A stretch of 39,543 nt of DNA from NCBI GenBank assembly GCA_019695455.1, contig JAEUAC010000284.1:1-39543 (forward strand), given 5' to 3'. The position numbers and the translations under genes were made by a program. Source of the stretch: Methylorubrum extorquens (lineage in GTDB: Bacteria; Pseudomonadota; Alphaproteobacteria; Rhizobiales; Beijerinckiaceae). The notes under the pieces were generated by a model. It did no database searches and was not told the origin of the DNA. It worked only from the letters and a program-made list of their open reading frames with translations. The number at the start of each line of letters is the position of its first letter. Positions within the stretch are counted from its first letter, which is position 1. Below, piece after piece: positions 1-8,324 of the stretch.

Positions 1-483
1 GACGGCTTCGTCGGCACGCTCACGGTCGCCGAGAACCTCGCGCTCGAGACGCTGGACGAGCCGTCGGTCTCGCGCGGCGGCTTCCTCCGCTTCGGCCGCA
101 TGCGCGAGCGGGCGCTCGCCGCGATCCGCGACTACGACATCCGCTGCCCCGGCCCGGATGCGCCGACGCGGCTCCTGTCGGGCGGCAACGCCCAGAAGGT
201 CATCCTGGCCCGCGTGCTGGACCGCGCGCCGCGTCTCGTCCTCGCGAACCAGCCGACGCGCGGCCTCGACGTCGGCGCCGCGACCGACATCGCGCGCCGC
301 CTCCTCGCCGCGCGCGAAGGCGGGGCGGCCGTCCTCCTGCTGTCCGACGATCTCGACGAACTCTTCGCGCTGGCCGACCGGATCGCCGTCATCGGGGCCG
401 GCCGGCTCTCGGCCGCGATGCCGACCGAGTCGCTGACGCTCGAGCGCCTCGGCCTCCTCATGGCCGGCCAGGAGGCGGCATGA
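1..483 (+). CDS. Nucleoside/simple-sugar ABC transporter ATPase, C-terminal part (5' end outside window)
   Basis: This is the last 160 residues of an ATPase whose start lies upstream of the window; the frame is open from base 1. It carries an ABC signature (LSGGNAQK, about residues 60-67) followed by LVLANQPTRGLDVGA. That is the degenerate Walker B and D-loop typical of the second nucleotide-binding domain in double-domain sugar and nucleoside ATPases (RbsA, YufO, NupA type). The LLLSDDLDEL stretch replaces the usual H-loop, also normal for that second domain. It should power the two permeases that follow; the next gene starts inside its stop codon (ATGA overlap at 480-483). The family is clear. 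The exact substrate is inferred from the BMP-type permeases and the cytosine deaminase nearby. Confidence 0.9.
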   Translation, partial: DGFVGTLTVAENLALETLDEPSVSRGGFLRFGRMRERALAAIRDYDIRCPGPDAPTRLLSGGNAQKVILARVLDRAPRLVLANQPTRGLDVGAATDIARRLLAAREGGAAVLLLSDDLDELFALADRIAVIGAGRLSAAMPTESLTLERLGLLMAGQEAA

Positions 484-1532
484 TCCGCTTCGAGCCCCGC
501 ACGCGGACGCCGCTGGCGCTGCGTCTCCTCCTGCCGGTCCTGTCGGTGCTCGCGGCGCTGGCGCTCGCCGCCATCCCGCTCGCGCTCGCGGGCGCGCCCG
601 TCTGGACCGCCTATGCGGGCATCGCGACCGGGGCGGCCGGCTCCCTCTTCGCCCTGACCGAGACCCTGACGCGGGCGACGCCGCTCCTCTTCACGGGGCT
701 CGCGGCCGCGATCGCGTTCCGGGCGCGGCTGTTCAACATCGGGGCCGAGGGGCAGCTCTATCTCGGCGCGCTGGCCGCCGTAGCCGTCGGGTCGGGCGCG
801 ATCGCCCTTCCGCCGCCGCTCGTCCTGCCCGCCATCCTCGTCGCCGCCTTCGCGGCGGGCGCGCTCCTGATGCTCGGCCCGGCCCTCCTGAAGACGCGGC
901 TCGGCGTCGACGAGGTCGTGACGACGCTCCTCCTCAACTTCGTCGTGCTGCTCTTCGTGCAGATGATGCTGGAGGGGCCGTTCAAGGATCCGATGGGCGG
1001 CGGCTGGCCGCAATCGGAGCCGATCCTGCCCGAAGGCGCGCTGCCGCCGCTCTTCGAGCGCATGCGCGTCCATGCCGGGCTCCTCCTGGCCCTCGCGGCC
1101 GCGATCGCCGCGCAGGTGCTCATGGGCCGCACCACGCTCGGCCTGAAGATCCGCGCCGTCGGCGACAACCCGGCCGCCTCGCGCTTCGCCGGCATCGGCA
1201 TCACGGGCGTGACGGTCACGGTCGCGGTCCTGTCCGGCGGGCTCGCCGGGCTGGCGGGCGCCTCCGAGGTGGCGGGACTGAAGGGCTATCTGACGTCCGA
1301 CCTGTCGCGCGGCTTCGGCTACGCCGGCATCGTGGTGGCGACGCTCGCCGGCCTGCAGCCGCTGGCCGTGGTGCCGGCCGCGCTCTTCGTCGCCGGCATC
1401 TTCGTCGGCGCCGACACGATGAGCCGTCAGGTCGGCGTCTCGAACTACGTGGCGGACCTCATCGTCGCGCTCGCACTCCTCTGCGTGCTCGTCGGCGGCC
1501 TCTTCCAGCGCTATCGCCCGAGGTGGTCGTGA
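480..1532 (+). CDS. ABC transporter permease, BMP/Nup nucleoside type (YufP-like)
   Basis: This 350-residue inner-membrane permease belongs to the BPD_transp_2 family. An N-terminal hydrophobic segment (about residues 14-40) is followed by many membrane spans. Two family hallmarks are visible: FRARLFNIGAEGQLYLGA (about 80-97) and the loop GLKIRAVGDNPAASRFAGI (about 220-238). The length and these motifs match YufP/NupB-type subunits, which pair with a YufQ-like permease and a double ATPase to import nucleosides or purines. The ATG overlaps the stop of the ATPase gene, so the two are translationally coupled. The next permease begins within its last codons. Substrate is inferred, not shown. Confidence 0.93.
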   Translation: MIRFEPRTRTPLALRLLLPVLSVLAALALAAIPLALAGAPVWTAYAGIATGAAGSLFALTETLTRATPLLFTGLAAAIAFRARLFNIGAEGQLYLGALAAVAVGSGAIALPPPLVLPAILVAAFAAGALLMLGPALLKTRLGVDEVVTTLLLNFVVLLFVQMMLEGPFKDPMGGGWPQSEPILPEGALPPLFERMRVHAGLLLALAAAIAAQVLMGRTTLGLKIRAVGDNPAASRFAGIGITGVTVTVAVLSGGLAGLAGASEVAGLKGYLTSDLSRGFGYAGIVVATLAGLQPLAVVPAALFVAGIFVGADTMSRQVGVSNYVADLIVALALLCVLVGGLFQRYRPRWS

Positions 1533-2482
1533 CGAACGCAGCCTTCCTCGTCGACCTCGTCGGCTCCGCCTCGTTCTGGTCGGCCGCGATCCGCATCGCG
1601 ACCCCGCTCCTGTTCGGCGTGCTCGGCGCGCTGATCTGCGAGCGCGCGGGCGTCCTGAACCTCGGCATCGAGGGCATCTTCACGGCGGGCGCCATGGCGG
1701 GCTGGCTCGCGGTCTATCTCGGGGCGGGGCTCTGGACGGGCCTCGCCGTCGCGGCGCTCACGGGCGCCGCCTTCGGGCTCGTCCACGCGCTCCTCACGGT
1801 GCCGCTCGGGCTCTCGCAGCACGTGACCGGGATCGGCGTCACGCTGTTCGCGACGAGCCTCGCCTATTTCACCTACCGGGTGGCCCTGCCGAACGTCGCC
1901 TCGCCTCCGCGCATCGAGCCCTTCGGGCCGCTCGACCTGCCGTTTCTGTCCTCCATCCCGGTGATCGGGCCCGCGCTGGCGGCCCAGACCGCCCCGACCT
2001 GGCTCGCCTTCGCGCTCTTCGCGCTCGTGGCGCTCGTGCTCGCCCGGACGCCGCTCGGGCTCGCGCTGCGCGCCGTGGGCGAGAACCCGGCCGCCGTCGA
2101 GGCGCAGGGGCTCGGCGTCCATGCGCTGCGGATCGGCGCGGTCGTCGCCGGCTCGGCCGTCATGGCGCTCGGCGGCGCCTTCCTGACCATGTCCGCCTTC
2201 AACGCCTTCTTCTTCGAGATGACGGCCGGACGCGGCTGGATCTGCATCGCCCTCACGGTCTTCGCCTCCTGGAAGCCGGGACGGGCGCTCGTCGGCGCGC
2301 TTCTCTTCGGCGCCTTCGACGCCTTCCAGCTGCGCCTGCAGCACCAGGTGGGCGGCGCCGTGCCGGGCCAGGTCTTCCTGATGCTGCCCTACCTCCTCTC
2401 GATCGCGGCCCTGATCCTCGTCGCCCGCCGGGCCGATTACCCGAAGGCGCTCATGGTGCCGTATTTCAAGGGAAGCCGGTGA
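1523..2482 (+). CDS. ABC transporter permease, BMP/Nup nucleoside type (YufQ-like)
   Basis: This is the second permease of the importer, 319 residues if the GTG at 1523 is used. A GTG at 1529 in the sequence GTGA, overlapping the upstream stop, is an equally good or better start and gives 317 residues. The motif GALICERAGVLNLGIEGIF (about 37-55) is the counterpart of the FNIGAEG motif in the preceding gene. GLALRAVGENPAAVEAQGLG (about 178-197) is the conserved cytoplasmic loop that contacts the ATPase. The protein is almost entirely hydrophobic spans. It is the last gene of the transporter operon: a fresh promoter for the toxin-antitoxin pair begins directly after its stop. The binding protein (BmpA/PnrA type) is expected upstream, outside the window. 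Confidence 0.93.
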   Translation: MVVTNAAFLVDLVGSASFWSAAIRIATPLLFGVLGALICERAGVLNLGIEGIFTAGAMAGWLAVYLGAGLWTGLAVAALTGAAFGLVHALLTVPLGLSQHVTGIGVTLFATSLAYFTYRVALPNVASPPRIEPFGPLDLPFLSSIPVIGPALAAQTAPTWLAFALFALVALVLARTPLGLALRAVGENPAAVEAQGLGVHALRIGAVVAGSAVMALGGAFLTMSAFNAFFFEMTAGRGWICIALTVFASWKPGRALVGALLFGAFDAFQLRLQHQVGGAVPGQVFLMLPYLLSIAALILVARRADYPKALMVPYFKGSR

Positions 2483-2511
2483 TTGGCGAAGCGGCTCAGC
2501 TCGCCTATGTT
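2483..2511 (+). promoter_or_regulatory. Candidate sigma70-type promoter of the Phd/PIN toxin-antitoxin pair
   Basis: TTGGCG at 2483-2488 and TATGTT at 2506-2511 are separated by exactly 17 bp and lie 29 bp upstream of the antitoxin ATG. The element starts immediately after the stop codon of the permease gene, so the toxin-antitoxin pair can be transcribed independently of the transporter operon. It was identified by eye from hexamer similarity and spacing only. Confidence 0.5.
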
Positions 2512-2539
2512 GGGAACCCATGTAGTCACGGATTGCACG

Positions 2540-2782
2540 ATGCGCGAATTGCAGTTGCGTCAGGCGAAGGCCACGCTGTCGGCCGTCATCGACGACGCGA
2601 AGCGAGGCGAGCCGTCGATCATCACGCGCCACGGGAAGCCGGAAGCCGTGGTCGTCGGCTTCGAGGAATGGCAGCGCATCAGCGAAGGTCTGTCGTTCGG
2701 ACGCATGATTTGGGAAGCGCCCTTCGAATCGGGCGACATCCCTGAGCGGACCAGCACGACGGTCCGTGACATCGACCTATGA
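2540..2782 (+). CDS. Phd/YefM-family antitoxin
   Basis: This 80-residue antitoxin begins MRELQLRQAKATLSAVIDDA and continues with SIITRHGKPEAVVVGFEEWQ. These match the Phd/YefM fold: the strand-helix start, then the hGxPxAVLVxxEEW signature at about residues 28-47. The acidic C-terminal tail would wrap and block the toxin. A TTG at 2483 would add 19 residues, but the ATG at 2540 fits the family start exactly. The toxin gene follows with a 4-nt ATGA overlap (2779-2782), the standard coupling. The N-terminal domain normally binds the operon's own promoter, so autorepression of the promoter at 2483-2511 is expected by analogy. Confidence 0.88.
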   Translation: MRELQLRQAKATLSAVIDDAKRGEPSIITRHGKPEAVVVGFEEWQRISEGLSFGRMIWEAPFESGDIPERTSTTVRDIDL

Positions 2783-3222
2783 CGCGACGCTACTTGCTGG
2801 ATACGAACGTCGTATCCGCGGGTGCTCCGGACAAGCGGCCCGTACCGGAACTGGGGGAATGGCTCCACCGGTCGAGCGATCGCCTCTTTCTATCGGTGGT
2901 CACGCTGGGAGAGCTGTCCCGTGGCGTCGCGAAACTCGGTCGGACCGCACCTGGGCAGCGAGCCGATCGTCTCGCCGTTTGGCTCGTCGCGGTCGGGCGC
3001 GCCTTCGCCCCTCGCATTCTGCCGCTCGGCCACGACATCGCGCTCCTGTCGGGTCGACTCGCCGATCGCGCAGAAGCGATCGGTCACGCGCCGGACCCGG
3101 CGGATGTGTTGATCGGGGCGACCGCTGCCCACCACGGGCTCGTCGTGCTGACCCGCAACGTCCGGCATTTTCGTCCCCTCGGACTCGCGCCGATCGATCC
3201 GTTCCTCGACCTGCCCGATTGA
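2779..3222 (+). CDS. PIN-domain ribonuclease toxin (VapC/FitB family)
   Basis: This 147-residue PIN nuclease has acidic residues in the expected order. Asp8 lies in YLLDTNVVS, Glu45 in VTLGELSRG, Asp106/Asp109 in DPADVLIGATA, and TRNVRHF (about 125-131) is the final conserved motif. Such toxins cleave tRNA or rRNA in a magnesium-dependent way; the RNA target here is unknown. The length and the TRNxRHF ending are those of FitB-like VapC proteins. All catalytic positions are intact, so the pair looks functional. It is translated from an ATG overlapping the antitoxin stop. A Phd-type antitoxin with a PIN toxin is a common pairing. Confidence 0.9.
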   Translation: MTRRYLLDTNVVSAGAPDKRPVPELGEWLHRSSDRLFLSVVTLGELSRGVAKLGRTAPGQRADRLAVWLVAVGRAFAPRILPLGHDIALLSGRLADRAEAIGHAPDPADVLIGATAAHHGLVVLTRNVRHFRPLGLAPIDPFLDLPD

Positions 3223-3302
3223 TGGCCGGCCATCGTCCAGCCAATTCGGTCAGAGCGCGGACGGACCTGCGACCCGGCACCTGAGGGGCGCCGGCCGCGA
3301 CG

Positions 3303-3485
3303 TTACCGCTTCTTCCCGAGCAGGGCCGCGATGTCCTTGATCAGGTGGCCGGCCTTGCGATGGGCGGCGGTGAGCTGATCGGCCGTCACGCCCCAGCGCT
3401 TCTGCCAGTATTCCATGGCCTTCCGCTCGGACGGGTCCAGCCGGTCCTTGTCGATGAAGCCGCGCTTGTCCTTGAGGCCTGCCAC
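3303..3485 (-). CDS. DUF3606 small protein
   Basis: This 60-residue, lysine- and arginine-rich protein starts MAGLKDKRGFIDKDRLDP and contains a central EYWQKRWGVTADQLTAAHRKAG. This is the DUF3606 pattern: a KRGxxDxxRI-like start, then a hxYWxxxxGVxxxxLxxAxxxxG helix-turn-helix-like segment. Function is unknown; the family is widespread as single small genes in Alphaproteobacteria. The start is GTG at 3485, with an AAGGA-type ribosome-binding site about 8 bases upstream. It lies opposite to and isolated between the PIN toxin and the cytosine deaminase, with no operon partner visible. Confidence 0.82.
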   Translation of the reverse strand: MAGLKDKRGFIDKDRLDPSERKAMEYWQKRWGVTADQLTAAHRKAGHLIKDIAALLGKKR

Positions 3486-3622
3486 GATCGTGTCCTTCGT
3501 TCGGGGCGCATGTCGGACGCTTTCCGTGCCGGATCAAGGGAGCGCGGCGGCGAGGGCGGCCGGGACAGTCCCGCCCGGGCGCGATAGACTGCGGCTCCCG
3601 CCGTCGAACTCGCCGTCCGCCC

Positions 3623-4918
3623 ATGAGCCTCGATCTCCTCGTCCGAAACGCCACGCTGCCCGACGGGCGGACGGGCCAGGATGTCGGCGTGCGCGACGGG
3701 CGGATCGTCGGGGTCGAGCCGGGGATCGCGGCGGAGGCCGGGCGCGTCATCGAGGCCGGGGGGCGTCTCCTGTCGCCGCCCTTCTGCGACGTCCACTTCC
3801 ACATGGACGCCACCCTGTCGCTCGGCCTGCCGCGGCTGAACCGGTCCGGCACCCTGCTCGAGGGCATCGCGCTCTGGGGCGAGCTGAAGCCTCACCTGAC
3901 GCACGAGGCCGTGGTCGAGCGGGCGCTCCGCTATTGCGACCTCGCCGTCGCGCAGGGCATCGGCGCCATCCGCAGCCACGTCGACGTCTGCGACGACCGC
4001 CTCCTCGCCGTCGACGCGCTCCTCGACGTGAAGGCCCGCGTCGCGCCCTATCTCGACCTGCAGCTCGTCGCCTTCCCGCAGGACGGCTACTACCGGTCGC
4101 CGGGCGCGGCCGCCAATCTCGAGCGCGCGCTCGACCGGGGCGTCGACGTCGTCGGCGGCATCCCGCATTTCGAGCGCACGATGGCCGAGGGCGCGGCCTC
4201 CGTCCGCGCCCTCTGCGAGATCGCGGCGGCGCGCGGGCTGCGCGTCGACCTGCATTGCGACGAAACGGACGATCCGAACTCGCGCCATATCGAGACGCTG
4301 GCGGCCGAGACGCTGCGGCTGGGGCTCGGCGGCCGGGTCGCGGGCTCGCACCTGACCTCCATGCATTCCATGGACAACTACTACGTCTCGAAGCTCATTC
4401 CCCTGATCGCGGAGGCGGGCGTGGCGGCCATCGCCAACCCGCTCATCAACATCCTCATCCAGGGGCGGCACGACACCTATCCGAAGCGGCGGGGGATGAC
4501 GCGGATCCCGGAGCTCGCGGCGGCCGGGATCACCTGCGCCTTCGGGCACGATTGCGTCATGGACCCCTGGTACTCGCTCGGCTCGGGCGACATGCTGGAG
4601 GTGGCGGCGATGGCCGTGCATGTCGGCCACCTCTCCGGCCGCGACGCCATGCGCGCCTGCTTCGAGGCCGTGACGTCGGCGCCCGCCGCCATCATGGGCC
4701 TCGACGATTACGGCATCGCGCCGGGCCGCCGGGCCGATTTCGTCCTCCTCCAGGCGGCGGATCCGATCGAGGCGATCCGCCTCAAGGCGGCGCGCCTCGC
4801 GGTGGTGCGGCGCGGGCGCGTCATCGCCGAAGCCGCGCCCCGCCTGACGCGGCTCGCGCTCGCGGGCCGGCCGGCCGAGGTCGATCCCGCCGCCTACGCG
4901 CCGCTCGCGACGGACTGA
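3623..4918 (+). CDS. codA: Cytosine deaminase-like amidohydrolase (CodA family)
   Basis: This 431-residue metal-dependent hydrolase aligns along its length with E. coli CodA at a constant offset of three residues. His58 and His60 (DVHFHMD), His211 and Glu214 (LHCDETDD), His243 (GSHLTSMHS) and Asp310 (FGHDCVMDPW) correspond to CodA His61, His63, His214, Glu217, His246 and Asp313. Gln153 (AFPQDG) matches the substrate-binding Gln156. The family deaminates cytosine to uracil, or isocytosine/isoguanine-type bases. The residue after the metal-binding Asp is Cys311, where CodA has Asp314, a position known to shape pyrimidine preference, so the natural substrate may differ. The nucleoside-type importer upstream fits nucleobase salvage. 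The ATG at 3623 gives the family's normal N terminus. Confidence 0.87.
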   Translation: MSLDLLVRNATLPDGRTGQDVGVRDGRIVGVEPGIAAEAGRVIEAGGRLLSPPFCDVHFHMDATLSLGLPRLNRSGTLLEGIALWGELKPHLTHEAVVERALRYCDLAVAQGIGAIRSHVDVCDDRLLAVDALLDVKARVAPYLDLQLVAFPQDGYYRSPGAAANLERALDRGVDVVGGIPHFERTMAEGAASVRALCEIAAARGLRVDLHCDETDDPNSRHIETLAAETLRLGLGGRVAGSHLTSMHSMDNYYVSKLIPLIAEAGVAAIANPLINILIQGRHDTYPKRRGMTRIPELAAAGITCAFGHDCVMDPWYSLGSGDMLEVAAMAVHVGHLSGRDAMRACFEAVTSAPAAIMGLDDYGIAPGRRADFVLLQAADPIEAIRLKAARLAVVRRGRVIAEAAPRLTRLALAGRPAEVDPAAYAPLATD

Positions 4919-4991
4919 CGCTCCCGCGCCCCGCCGGCTTCCCGCGCCGCCTCGCCCGCCGCTACCATCAGGCCGATTCGGGCAGGGGCTG

Positions 4992-5873
4992 ATGCGGGCG
5001 ATCGCGATCGATTTCGAGACGGCGAACGAGCAGCGGGCGAGCCCCTGCGCGGTCGGGCTCGCCTGGATCGAGGACGGGCGCATCGTGCGCCGGGCCCATC
5101 GCTTCATCCGCCCGCCCGTCATGCGGTTCTCGCCCGGGAACATCCGCGTGCACGGCATCCGACCCGTCGACGTGGCGGACGCGCCCGACTTCCCGACCGT
5201 CATGGCCGAGTTCTGGCCCGACCTCTCCTCGACGCTGCTGCTCGCCCACAATGCCGGCTTCGACATGGGCGTGATCTCGGCGACCTTCGAGCTCTACGGC
5301 GGGGCTCCGTCGCGGCTGGATTATCTCTGCACGAAGGACATCGCCCGGCGGGCCTGGAGCGGCGAGGTCTCCTACGGTCTCGCCGCCATGGCGCGCCGGA
5401 TCGGGCTGACCTTCCGTCACCACGACGCGGAGGAGGATGCCCATGCCTGCGCGAGCCTCGCTCTCGCGGTCGCGGCCGATCTCGGGACGGATCGGATCGG
5501 CCTCATGGCCGGCCGCCTCGGGCTCGAGCCGCGCCGCACCGGCTGGACGGCCGCGCAGCGCATGGCGCGCCGGGGGGCGCCGCGGCCGGACGTCCGGGTC
5601 GAGGCCGATACGCTGCTCTTCTCGGTGCGAGGCTCGGCCGGTGCGAGCTATGCGGTCTCGGGCGAGGCCCGGGGAGGGCGCTTCCGGCTCGCCTGCTCGT
5701 GCCATGCCGGCCGGTTCGGCTCCCGCTGCCGGCACGTGACGGCGCTCCTGGACGGCGAGGTGACGGACCTCCTGTCCGACAATCTCGCCGACGTGGAGCG
5801 CCTGCGCCGCATCGTCGACGCCGTCGGCGCCGACGCGATCCACCCGCCCGAGCGGGCCCGCAGGGCGGCCTGA
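4992..5873 (+). CDS. DEDDh 3'-5' exonuclease with C-terminal SWIM-like zinc motif
   Basis: Residues 1-165 form a DnaQ-like exonuclease: Asp7/Glu9 (AIDFETAN), Asp91 (AHNAGFD), and His144 with Asp149 (HHDAEEDAHAC). These are the full DEDDh catalytic set that binds two metals and trims nucleic acid 3' ends. A basic linker (about 180-200) leads to a second part. There CSC at 235-237 and CRH at 246-248 make a CxC-x8-CxH pattern, the signature of SWIM zinc-binding modules, followed by a short helical tail to residue 293. SWIM modules are thought to bind DNA or protein. The role is probably DNA repair or processing, inferred only from domains. The gene stands alone, 73 bp after codA. The ATG at 4992 puts the first catalytic Asp at residue 7, as usual. 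Confidence 0.82.
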   Translation: MRAIAIDFETANEQRASPCAVGLAWIEDGRIVRRAHRFIRPPVMRFSPGNIRVHGIRPVDVADAPDFPTVMAEFWPDLSSTLLLAHNAGFDMGVISATFELYGGAPSRLDYLCTKDIARRAWSGEVSYGLAAMARRIGLTFRHHDAEEDAHACASLALAVAADLGTDRIGLMAGRLGLEPRRTGWTAAQRMARRGAPRPDVRVEADTLLFSVRGSAGASYAVSGEARGGRFRLACSCHAGRFGSRCRHVTALLDGEVTDLLSDNLADVERLRRIVDAVGADAIHPPERARRAA

Positions 5874-6106
5874 TACGGGCGCCCACGACGTCGGTCCGTC
5901 TTACGATGGATCGGAACCACGGGCGCGCCCCCGGGGTCGTGCGTCACTTGAGGCGTCGCTCCTCGGGATGACGCGGTCGGGTGCTCGACACCGCTGCCTG
6001 CCACGTCGATCCGAGCCGACCTTTCCAGGGCCGAAGGCCCGTCTCGACGCACGCACGACCACCGACACCCGTCACGAACCGCGACGGATGCCGGCGGCCG
6101 TGCCGG

Positions 6107-8302
6107 CTAGGCGGTCGGCAGGCGCGGCAGGAGCTTGTCGAGCGTCAGCGGGTAGTCGCGGATGCGGATGCCCGTCGCGTTGTAGACGGCGTTCGCCACC
6201 GCGGCCCCGACGCCGCAGATGCCGAGCTCGCCCACGCCCTTCGCCTTGATCCACGACGACTTGTCGTCCGTCTCGTCGAGGAAGACCACGTCGAGGTCGG
6301 GGATGTCGGCGTGCACGGGCACGACGTATTCGGCGAGGTCGTGGTTGATGAAGCCACCGAAGCGCTCGTCAACCACCTGCTCCTCCATGAGGGCCGCGCC
6401 GATGCCCATGGTCATGCCGCCGAGGCACTGGTTGCGCGACGTCTTCGGGTTGATGATGCGACCGGCCGAACAGACCGACAGCATCCGGCGCACCCGGATC
6501 TCGCCCGTATGGGCGTCGACGCCGACCTCGCAGAAATGGCCGGCGAAGCTCGCCTGGGCGAACTTCTTCGTCAGGTCGCCGAACTCCGCCTTCGCCTCGA
6601 CCGTCACGCCGTCGGGTCCCGCCACCTCGGCGAGCGAGCGCGAGCGGCCGCCGGAGGCGACGTTGCCGTCGGCGAAGGTGACGTCCTTCGTGTTGAAGCC
6701 CGCCTTCTGGGCGACCGCGTCGCGGAGCGCCTCGCAGGCCGCGAAGACGCCGGCCGAGGCCGAGTTCGCGCCCCACGAGCCGCCCGAACCCGAGGAGAGC
6801 GGGAAGTCGGAATCGCCGAGCTTCACGCGGACCTTCTCGATCGGCAGGCCCATCATCTCGGCCGCGACCTGGCCGAGGATCGTGTAGGACCCCGTGCCGA
6901 TATCGGTCATCTGGGTCTCGACCGTGACGACGCCCTCGCGATCGAGCTTCACGCGGGCCCCGGACGGCATGACGAGGTTGCCGCGGAAGCCGGACGCGAC
7001 GCCCATGCCGACGAGCCATTGGCCGTCGCGCACGGTGCCGGGCTTGGCGGCCCGCTTGGACCAGCCGAACCGCTCGGCACCCGTCCGCAGGCACTCGACC
7101 AGATGGCGCGACGAGAACGAGCGGGATGGCCCCTTCTCGGGATCGTACTGGATGTCGTTGCGGATCCGCAGCTCGACCGGGTCGACGCCCGTCTTCTCCG
7201 CCAGCTCGTCCATGGCGCATTCGAGCGCGAGCAGGCCGACGGCCTCGCCCGGGGCCCGCATGGCGCCGCCCTTCGGCAGGTCGAGCTCGGACAGGCGCGT
7301 GCGGATCAGGCGGTTCTCGCCGGCATAGAGCAGCTTCGTCTGGTCGGCCGCGTTCTCGACCTCGCCGCCCTCCTGGTTGCCCGACACCGTGTCGTGCCCC
7401 ATCGCCGTGATCCGGCCGTCCGGGCCCGCGCCGAGCCGGATCCGCTGGATCGTCGCCGGCCGATGGTTCGTGTGATTGAAGATCTGCGGCCGGGTCAGGG
7501 CGACCTTGACCGGACGTCCGAGCTTCTGGGCCGCGACGGCCGCGAGGATCGGATCGGAATAGATGAACAGCTTCGAGCCGAACCCGCCGCCCACATAGGC
7601 GGATTGGACGCGCACCTTCGTCTTCGGGATGCCGAGCGTGCCGGCGATGCCGTCATGCGCCCAATGGATCATCTGGTTCGCCGTGTAGACGGTGAGCTTG
7701 TCGCCGTCCCACTTGGCCACGGAGGCGTGCGGCTCCATCATGGCGTGCGACTGGTCAGGCGTCGTGTAGGTGACGTCGACCGTGACGGGAGCGGCCGAGA
7801 ACGCCTTGTCGAAGTCGCCGACCGTCGAGTCGGGCGCCGACTTCACGGGCTCGCCCTTGTCCTGCACGGCGGCGAGATCGTAGGCGCCCTTCGCCTCCGT
7901 GTAGGTCACCTTGACGGCGCGCGCCGCGGCCCGCGCCTGCTCGAACGTCTCCGCCACGACGAAGGCCACGGCCTGCTCGTACTGCTTGATCTCCGCGCCC
8001 TGGAGCTGCGGCGCGTTGTGCTCGCCCTCGTCGCTCATCTTCGGCGTGTTCGCGTGCGTCAGGACGAGCAGCACGCCCGGCATCGCCTCGGCGGCCTTCG
8101 TGTCGAGGGACGCGATGCGGCCTTTCGGAACGCTGGACCCGAGCACGAACCCGTAGGCCGCGTTCGGGAAGTCCTGGTGGTACTCGTAGGCATAGGGTGC
8201 CCGGCCGGAGACCTTCAGGGGGCCGTCGATCCGGTCGATGGGCTTCGTGACCACCCGGCCCGCGTCGAGCGGGTTGGGGCCGGCCGCTTGGGTGAATTCC
8301 AT
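6107..8302 (-). CDS. paoC: Aldehyde oxidoreductase molybdenum-binding subunit (PaoC-like)
   Basis: This 731-residue large subunit belongs to the xanthine oxidase family. It starts MEFTQAAGPNPLDAGR with the conserved RIDGPLKVSGRAPYAYE entry motif (about 20-36). It has the molybdopterin-binding glycine-rich stretch YVGGGFGSK, the SGGSWGANSASAG segment, and near the C terminus KGVGELGICGVG, whose Glu is the catalytic base of the family. This subunit holds molybdopterin cytosine dinucleotide and oxidises aldehydes or related hydroxylated substrates. I chose the ATG at 8302; an upstream extension of 32 residues has no family similarity and would overlap the paoB stop. It is the last gene of a three-gene minus-strand operon, 22 bp after paoB. 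The substrate range cannot be read from sequence. Confidence 0.9.
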   Translation of the reverse strand: MEFTQAAGPNPLDAGRVVTKPIDRIDGPLKVSGRAPYAYEYHQDFPNAAYGFVLGSSVPKGRIASLDTKAAEAMPGVLLVLTHANTPKMSDEGEHNAPQLQGAEIKQYEQAVAFVVAETFEQARAAARAVKVTYTEAKGAYDLAAVQDKGEPVKSAPDSTVGDFDKAFSAAPVTVDVTYTTPDQSHAMMEPHASVAKWDGDKLTVYTANQMIHWAHDGIAGTLGIPKTKVRVQSAYVGGGFGSKLFIYSDPILAAVAAQKLGRPVKVALTRPQIFNHTNHRPATIQRIRLGAGPDGRITAMGHDTVSGNQEGGEVENAADQTKLLYAGENRLIRTRLSELDLPKGGAMRAPGEAVGLLALECAMDELAEKTGVDPVELRIRNDIQYDPEKGPSRSFSSRHLVECLRTGAERFGWSKRAAKPGTVRDGQWLVGMGVASGFRGNLVMPSGARVKLDREGVVTVETQMTDIGTGSYTILGQVAAEMMGLPIEKVRVKLGDSDFPLSSGSGGSWGANSASAGVFAACEALRDAVAQKAGFNTKDVTFADGNVASGGRSRSLAEVAGPDGVTVEAKAEFGDLTKKFAQASFAGHFCEVGVDAHTGEIRVRRMLSVCSAGRIINPKTSRNQCLGGMTMGIGAALMEEQVVDERFGGFINHDLAEYVVPVHADIPDLDVVFLDETDDKSSWIKAKGVGELGICGVGAAVANAVYNATGIRIRDYPLTLDKLLPRLPTA

Positions 8303-8324
8303 GGCTGTCGTCCGTCCTGTGGCG

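Noticed and set aside
5874..6106. A small gene in the 233-bp gap between the exonuclease and paoC
   Set aside because: Short frames here lack a ribosome-binding site, signal or family pattern. I see no supported feature in this gap.
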